DNA of 64,000 nt from Paenibacillus mesophilus (GTDB lineage Bacteria > Bacillota > Bacilli > Paenibacillales > NBRC-103111). The stretch is taken from contig NZ_VCRA01000002.1 of assembly GCF_005938385.1 (NCBI RefSeq), forward strand, positions 496,001 to 560,000, given 5' to 3'. Each line of letters opens with the position of its first letter. The stretch's first letter is position 1. A program made the position numbers and the translations under genes. Shown here in pieces: positions 59,447-64,000 of this stretch. The notes below the pieces were generated by a model. That model ran no database searches. It worked only from the letters and a program-made list of their open reading frames with translations, and was not told where the DNA came from.

Positions 59447-60154
59447 TTAGTCGAAGACAGGCGGGTTCAGGGCAAATTGTACGGCTGCATTCGCATGAAT
59501 GTAGGTCGTATCGAAGAGGGGCAGAGGACTATCCCCCTCCCGAAGAAGGAGCGGAATTTCCGTGCAGCCCAGAATGATGCCCTCCGCGCCTTGCGTACGC
59601 AGACGATCGATTATTCGCAAATATTCCGCTTTGGAAGTCGGGTTCAGCTCCCCCCGGCACAGCTCGTGGAAAATGACCTCATGCACCCGGTCCCGATCCG
59701 CCTTCTCCGGCACTATCGCTTCGATACCCAGATCCAGCAGGCGATCCCGGTAAAACGGCTGCTCCATCGTATACCGCGTGCCGAGCAACCCTACCTTGCG
59801 GATCGACTGCCGTTTCACTTCCTTCGCCGTTTCATCGATAATATGCAGCAGCGGGATGCTGAGAGTACGCCGGACTTCGTCCGCTACCGTATGCATCGTG
59901 TTCGTGCAGATGAGTACTACGTCGCAGCCGCCAGCCTCCAGCTTGGCGGCTGCTTCCGCCAACAGCGCCGCCGCCTCTTGCCATTGCCCCGCTTCTTGAA
60001 GCTGTACGACCTCCGCAAAGTCGAACGAGTACAGCAAGCACTTCGCCGAATGCAATCCTCCCAATCGAGCTTGGATGCCTTGATTGATGTACTTATAATA
60101 ATAAGCGGTCGATTCCCAGCTTAAACCGCCGATCAAGCCGATCGTTTTCATCAT
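59447..60154 (-). CDS. Aspartate/glutamate racemase family protein (RacX/YgeA type)
   Basis: 235-aa PLP-independent amino-acid racemase. The N-terminal IGLIGGLSWESTAYYYKYIN, first catalytic Cys in ICTNTMHTVAD and second in ILGCTEIPLL are all intact. It interconverts L- and D-amino acids, probably broad-specificity. GGGAG precedes the ATGATG start. It is divergent from a MocR-type regulator with boxes in the shared intergenic region, so the regulator likely controls it. Confidence 0.92.
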   Translation of the reverse strand: MMKTIGLIGGLSWESTAYYYKYINQGIQARLGGLHSAKCLLYSFDFAEVVQLQEAGQWQEAAALLAEAAAKLEAGGCDVVLICTNTMHTVADEVRRTLSIPLLHIIDETAKEVKRQSIRKVGLLGTRYTMEQPFYRDRLLDLGIEAIVPEKADRDRVHEVIFHELCRGELNPTSKAEYLRIIDRLRTQGAEGIILGCTEIPLLLREGDSPLPLFDTTYIHANAAVQFALNPPVFD

Positions 60155-60193
60155 CGCTCACGCTCCCTTTCGATCCAAAGCATACCATGCTAT

Positions 60194-60240
60194 ACTGGTT
60201 GCTATAAGTGCCAGAAACTGAATAGTTTTATAGTACCAGT
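60194..60240. promoter_or_regulatory. Inverted pair of MocR-type boxes
   Basis: ACTGGTTGCTATAA (60194-60207) and, on the other strand, ACTGGTACTATAA (60240-60228) face each other 20 bases apart. Bacillus MocR proteins bind ACTGGT..CTATAA-like elements. They lie between the racemase and the MocR gene. Confidence 0.55.
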
Positions 60241-60274
60241 TGGATTTTATTATCGGAACAAGGGGGAGGGGACA

Positions 60275-61684
60275 ATGTTATGGTTTACCGTGGATCGAAA
60301 CGATTTCGTTCCATTAACGGTTCAGGTATATGACCAGCTCCGTTTGCGCATTTTGCGGCACGAGCTGGCGGAAGGCGAACGGCTGCCTTCAAGCCGCGAA
60401 TTGGCCGCCAATATCGGCGTATCGCGCAATGTCGTACTGGAGGCTTACGACCGGCTCACGGCGGAAGGGTATATCGAGGTGCGGCCGCATTCGGGTACCT
60501 ATGTCGCCGCCGGTTCTTCGTTCGGGCGTCACAGGGAAACGAAACGGGAGCGAGCTACACTTACCCCAGGCGAGTCAATTAAAATTTCGGGGCCGGCGGC
60601 TATCGACTTCCGGGCGGCGCATCCGGCAGCGGACTATTTTCCCCGCACCGTATGGGGGCGCCTGGCCAAGGAAGTTTGCTTGGACGCACCGGAGCGCGTC
60701 TTTGGCTATACCGGAGCGGAAGGCGTTCCCGAGCTTCGAGGCGTGCTGGCGCATTACCTGCTCCGGGCGCGCGGCGTCCGCTGCCATCCAGACCAGATCG
60801 TCATTACCTCGGGGGCAACGCAAGCGCTGCATCTGATCACGGAGCTGCTTTCGGGCAAAAAGAATGCGTTCGTCGCCGTCGAAGATCCGGTGACGGACGA
60901 GATGCGCTCCATTTTCACCTACGCAGGCTCGACTGTTGTTCCGATTCCGGTGGACGACAAGGGGATTATCCCCGAAGAGCTGCCCGCCGAGCTGAAGCCG
61001 GACTTCGTCTTCGTCATTCCCTCCCATCAGTTTCCGCTTGGCGGCACATTGCCGATTCAGCGGCGAATTCAATTGCTCGAGTATGCCCGGCATAAGGATT
61101 GCTGCATCGTCGAGGACGATTATGACAGCGAATTCACATATGAGGGCGTCGCCGTGCATTCGATGCAAGGGCTTGATCCGGAGCGTGTCATCTATGTCGG
61201 GACGTTCAGCAAAATTTTATCGCCTGCGCTGCGGATCGGTTACGCCGTTCTGCCCGAGCGGTACGTTCCGGAGTACCGCCGGTTGAAGTGGTTTGCCGAC
61301 CGGCACACCTCCGCCCTGGAGCAGCTGATCCTGGCCCGATTCATGGAGGAGGGCTACTTCGAGCGGCATATACGGAGCATGAGAAAAATTTACCGCAAGA
61401 GGCGTGAAACGCTCGTACGCAGCTTGCGGCAGGAACTGCCGCAGGCGAAAATTTTGGGACAAGCCGCAGGCATGCATCTGGTCGTGGAAATTCCGGGGAC
61501 GCGATTCACCCAAACCTTGCTCGATCAAATCCATTTTGAGGGAGTACAAGTGTATGCTGTAGAGCATTATGCAATCCGTAAGGGCCGTCACGAGCATCAA
61601 ATCGTAATGGGTTACGGCGGATTGACGATCGAATCGATACAGGAAGGGGTCATTCGGCTGCGACGGGCGTTGGAGAAGAAGTGA
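60275..61684 (+). CDS. MocR-family regulator (GntR HTH fused to aminotransferase domain)
   Basis: 469-aa regulator. A GntR winged helix (residues about 10-75: PLTVQVYDQLRLRILRHELAEG.., LAANIGVSRNVVLEAYDRLTAEGY) is joined by a linker to a fold-type I aminotransferase domain with PLP-lysine K313 in VGTFSKILSPALRIGY. MocR proteins such as GabR and PdxR sense PLP-bound ligands to control amino-acid or vitamin B6 genes. The intact lysine means PLP can bind. AGGGGGAGGGG precedes the ATG. The likely target is the divergent racemase. Confidence 0.93.
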   Translation: MLWFTVDRNDFVPLTVQVYDQLRLRILRHELAEGERLPSSRELAANIGVSRNVVLEAYDRLTAEGYIEVRPHSGTYVAAGSSFGRHRETKRERATLTPGESIKISGPAAIDFRAAHPAADYFPRTVWGRLAKEVCLDAPERVFGYTGAEGVPELRGVLAHYLLRARGVRCHPDQIVITSGATQALHLITELLSGKKNAFVAVEDPVTDEMRSIFTYAGSTVVPIPVDDKGIIPEELPAELKPDFVFVIPSHQFPLGGTLPIQRRIQLLEYARHKDCCIVEDDYDSEFTYEGVAVHSMQGLDPERVIYVGTFSKILSPALRIGYAVLPERYVPEYRRLKWFADRHTSALEQLILARFMEEGYFERHIRSMRKIYRKRRETLVRSLRQELPQAKILGQAAGMHLVVEIPGTRFTQTLLDQIHFEGVQVYAVEHYAIRKGRHEHQIVMGYGGLTIESIQEGVIRLRRALEKK

Positions 61685-61752
61685 AATACGACATTCCTTG
61701 TCATATTGACACTTTATAATGAAGGAGTAATGAACGAAAGGAGTGAACGATC

Positions 61753-62664
61753 ATAAAACCATTGGATGGAAAAGTGGCGTTGGTAGCAGGTGCAACACGC
61801 GGCGCCGGTCGAGGCATCGCGGTCGAATTGGGAGCGGCCGGAGCGACCGTTTATGTAACCGGACGCACGACACGAACCCAACGTTCCGAGTACAATCGTC
61901 CGGAAACGATCGAAGAAACCGCCGAATTGGTAAACGAAGCGGGCGGGAAAGGCATAGCGGTTCAAGTGGATCATCTCGTTCCCGATCAAGTTCAAGCTCT
62001 TATAGGGCGAATCGAGAACGAACAGGGGCGATTGGACGTACTTGTCAACGATATTTGGGGAGCGGAGAATCTGATGCAGTGGGATGTACCGGTATGGGAG
62101 CACTCGCTGGACAACGGAATTCGTATGCTTCGGCTTGCAATCGATACCCATTTGATTACGAGCCATTTCGCGCTGCCCTTATTGATCCGAAGCGAGAATG
62201 GACTGGTCGTGGAGATGACGGACGGCACGGACGCGTATAACGAACGGAACTACCGGGTATCGATGTTCTACGATTTAGCGAAAACGTCCGTTCTCCGCAT
62301 GGCAAAGTCGCTGGCTCGGGAGCTTCAACCGTATCGCTGCACCGCCGTCGCCGTTACGCCGGGCTGGATGCGTTCGGAGATCATGCTAGAAACTTTCGGC
62401 GTTCGGGAAGACAATTGGCGCGACGCACTAGAGAAGGTGCCGCATTTTGTCATTTCGGAGACGCCACGGTTTGTAGGGCGCGCTGTTGCCGCTTTGGCGG
62501 GAGACCCGGAGGTCTCTCGCTGGAACGGACAATCCGTGTCGAGCGGCGAGCTGGCAAAGGTTTATGATTTCTATGATCTTGACGGCTCCCAGCCGGACGC
62601 TTGGCGATATCTCGTAGAAGTGCAGGATGCGGGTAAACCGGCAAATGCAGCCGGGTATCGTTAA
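61753..62664 (+). CDS. SDR-family oxidoreductase with apparent ATA start
   Basis: About 303-aa short-chain dehydrogenase. NAD(P)-binding VAGATRGAGRGIAVEL is near residues 12-27, VNDIWG replaces the usual NNAG and YDLAK is the catalytic YxxxK. The protein seems to begin (I/M)KPLDGKVAL, and AAAGGAGTGA (61737-61746) is ideally spaced from ATA 61753. The only canonical in-frame start is TTG 61762, 15 bases from the site and inside the conserved start. An eight-codon ORF (ATG 61730) ends in a TAA overlapping this ATA, so re-initiation is possible. TATAAT at 61715-61720 is a candidate -10. Confidence 0.82.
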   Translation: MKPLDGKVALVAGATRGAGRGIAVELGAAGATVYVTGRTTRTQRSEYNRPETIEETAELVNEAGGKGIAVQVDHLVPDQVQALIGRIENEQGRLDVLVNDIWGAENLMQWDVPVWEHSLDNGIRMLRLAIDTHLITSHFALPLLIRSENGLVVEMTDGTDAYNERNYRVSMFYDLAKTSVLRMAKSLARELQPYRCTAVAVTPGWMRSEIMLETFGVREDNWRDALEKVPHFVISETPRFVGRAVAALAGDPEVSRWNGQSVSSGELAKVYDFYDLDGSQPDAWRYLVEVQDAGKPANAAGYR

Positions 62665-62684
62665 TATAGTCCGCCGGTATGCCC

Positions 62685-62720
62685 GGAAAGCGCGTCCTGC
62701 AGGGCGCGCTTTCCTTGTTC
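62685..62720 (+). terminator. Probable terminator after the SDR gene
   Basis: GGAAAGCGCG (62685-62694) pairs with CGCGCTTTCC (62705-62714), with a CCTGCAGG core in the loop, then TTGTTCC. The weak T-run lowers confidence. Confidence 0.6.
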
Positions 62721-62905
62721 CGTTTTCTGCAACGAACGTTTCAAGAATATGGAAAAGCCCATAATCAGGCGAGTTGCGGAACATTGCGAATCGAGAAGCG
62801 AATTATGGAGATCGCATCCGTTTTATCGTATAATCGTTTTGGCGTATCGATACGATCAAAGAATGTGCAGGGCAACTGAAGGAATTCGAATGAAGTCAAT
62901 GGGAG

Positions 62906-63370
62906 ATGGGAAATTTGCCTAAGGTCGAAATGACAAATATGTGTATGATATATGATAGCGAAACGGGTAAGGTTTTAGTGCAGGACAGAATCAAATCATG
63001 GAAAGGAATCACCTTTCCGGGAGGTAAAGTCGAGAAAGGCGAAAGTATTGTCGATTCCACCATCAGAGAAATAAAAGAAGAAACGGGTTTGACCATTTCC
63101 GATTTGGAATTATGCGGGATCGTCAATTGGTATAACGACGCCACAGGCGATACATATTTGGTATTTAGCTACAGAACGAATGTTTTCAGCGGACAATGGA
63201 TAGACAAAACGGAAGAAGGCAGCCTTTACTGGGTGCATAAGAATGATTTGCCGTCACTCTCGCTGGCTGAAGGGTTTATAGAAAGGCTGCCTATGTTTTT
63301 TGATAAAGCTTATTCGGAAGGATTTGGAGTTTGGAACGAGCATCGTAAAGGCAAAATTACATGGAAATAA
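62906..63370 (+). CDS. NUDIX hydrolase (8-oxo-dGTP diphosphatase-like)
   Basis: 154-aa pyrophosphohydrolase. The Nudix box G-x5-E-x7-REUxEExGU is complete (GGKVEKGESIVDSTIREIKEETGL, with a 20-residue core at about 43-65). MCMIYDSETGKVLVQDRIKSW and ITFPGG resemble MutT/YtkD-type proteins. ATG 62906 has GGGAG only 4 bases upstream; a TTG at 62915 would be better spaced, so the start is uncertain by three codons. Substrate is not certain. Confidence 0.88.
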   Translation: MGNLPKVEMTNMCMIYDSETGKVLVQDRIKSWKGITFPGGKVEKGESIVDSTIREIKEETGLTISDLELCGIVNWYNDATGDTYLVFSYRTNVFSGQWIDKTEEGSLYWVHKNDLPSLSLAEGFIERLPMFFDKAYSEGFGVWNEHRKGKITWK

Positions 63371-63400
63371 AGGGGTGGGCCAGTTCGCCCGAATCCCTCC

Positions 63401-64000
63401 TCAGAAGTAACGCGACTTCTCGATAATTTCTTGCCAAGGCCGATAAGTCGCTTCCACCACCGATACCCCGCTATGCCGCAAGTATTCGTTTACGACCCGA
63501 TACCCGACGGAATAGCCGGCATATGCCGGTATGCCCGCCTGAGGATTGCCGAACATATAGCCCAGGATGACCGGGAAACCGGTTGTCACCAAAGCTTCCC
63601 GATACATAGGTTTGACCCGCTCATGCTGCTCTTCGTCAAGCGAGTGAACCCACGGGCCCAGCTTGTCCGCACCGTACATCTCCGCGGCAAAAGCTTCCGC
63701 CAGCCCCTCGACCACGATATACTGGCCGACCGTCGTCTCGGCACTCCATGGCTCGTAAGACAGCCGAATGTTATGATGATATTCGTGAGCCGTAATCGAC
63801 GGCAGCCGAGGCACGTTGTATTCGCTCGGCCACACGAGCACGATCGCCTGACCCGGCGTTCCGCCGAAACCGGTGTAACCGTGCAGATGCCCAAACTTCA
63901 CGGGGTTGGCCAACACTAGCGAATACAGCAGATTATCGAGAACGATGCCATGGTCGGCCGGACGCAGCAGCCGTTCGGCTTGTTCGATCGCTTCCAGGCA
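63401..64000 (-). CDS. DUF2268-family putative zinc metalloprotease (partial at window end)
   Basis: The C-terminal 200 codons of a protein whose frame stays open to the edge of the window. HEYHHN (HExxH-type zinc site) is followed about 25 residues later by EGLAEAFAAEMYG, supplying the third ligand, and the C-terminus ..AGYSVGYRVVNEYL.. is a DUF2268 hallmark. Members are predicted intracellular zinc proteases of unknown substrate. The start codon lies beyond position 64000. Confidence 0.85.
   Translation of the reverse strand, partial: CLEAIEQAERLLRPADHGIVLDNLLYSLVLANPVKFGHLHGYTGFGGTPGQAIVLVWPSEYNVPRLPSITAHEYHHNIRLSYEPWSAETTVGQYIVVEGLAEAFAAEMYGADKLGPWVHSLDEEQHERVKPMYREALVTTGFPVILGYMFGNPQAGIPAYAGYSVGYRVVNEYLRHSGVSVVEATYRPWQEIIEKSRYF

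Noticed and set aside
1..64000. tRNA/rRNA genes, insertion sequences, prophage, attachment sites, CRISPR
   Set aside because: None recognised on either strand; no transposase, integrase or cas-like proteins among the reading frames.

Overview
The window looks like chromosomal DNA of a spore-forming, low-GC-lineage Gram-positive of the Paenibacillaceae (Paenibacillus/Cohnella-like). This is inferred from a GerA/GerB/GerC-type germinant receptor, membrane-anchored AraC regulators next to Lpl-type sugar ABC genes, an MsmX/UgpC-type ATPase, a T-box leader, GntR/LacI and MocR regulators, and strong GGAGG ribosome sites with frequent GTG and TTG starts. No rRNA, tRNA, insertion sequence, prophage or CRISPR array was seen.

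Layout. 0.1-5 kb: short-form hybrid cluster protein (hcp) behind a perfect Fnr-type box, an AraC remnant, a PrmC-related methyltransferase, a GNAT enzyme and an MFS exporter. 5-15 kb: surface stalk-domain protein, membrane AraC sensor, then SBP, two permeases and a GH95-type glycosidase. 15-20 kb: an unusual locus of a small conserved protein, a MoxR/CobS-like AAA ATPase and a CobT/NorD-like VWA protein that appears to be reached by a -1 frameshift, convergent with a gene carrying the 'LQRTIGN' tag of secreted-toxin/contractile-injection cargo proteins. 20-26 kb: LacI-regulated FAD oxidoreductase, orphan SBP and Tat-exported beta-helix protein. 26-32.6 kb: six overlapping genes (KAS III-like, ATP-grasp, OleD-like dehydrogenase, MBL hydrolase, adenylate-forming ligase, GNAT/FemX-like) that look like an undescribed acyl/amide natural-product pathway. 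32.6-35 kb: small membrane protein and a T-box-controlled glutaminyl-tRNA synthetase. 35-46 kb: AraC regulator, Hyi-type isomerase, Gfo/Idh/MocA dehydrogenase, surface Ig-like protein, GntR/LacI regulator, phosphoesterase, HAD phosphatase, orphan SBP, MsmX-type ATPase. 46-50 kb: gerXA-gerXB-gerXC. 50-53 kb: a large, probably TIM-barrel, carbohydrate-active protein. 53-57 kb: nitrate transporter and assimilatory nitrate reductase behind a leader with two hexaloop hairpins of the ANTAR-target type plus a terminator. 57-64 kb: orphan flagellin-like gene with a FliS-like partner, UgtP-like glycosyltransferase, Asp/Glu racemase, MocR regulator, SDR, NUDIX and a truncated DUF2268 metalloprotease.

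How the parts connect. Several carbohydrate loci carry SBPs or permeases but no dedicated ATPase, and the single MsmX-type ATPase could energise them in trans. Nitrogen use is represented by nitrate uptake/reduction under RNA-level attenuation and, separately, by hcp under an anaerobic Fnr-type site. The most novel points are the putative ANTAR leader, the AAA/VWA frameshift pair with its duplicated promoter/8-bp-repeat modules, the six-gene KAS III/ATP-grasp cluster and the LQRTIGN-tagged protein. All family calls were made by reading sequence without database searches.
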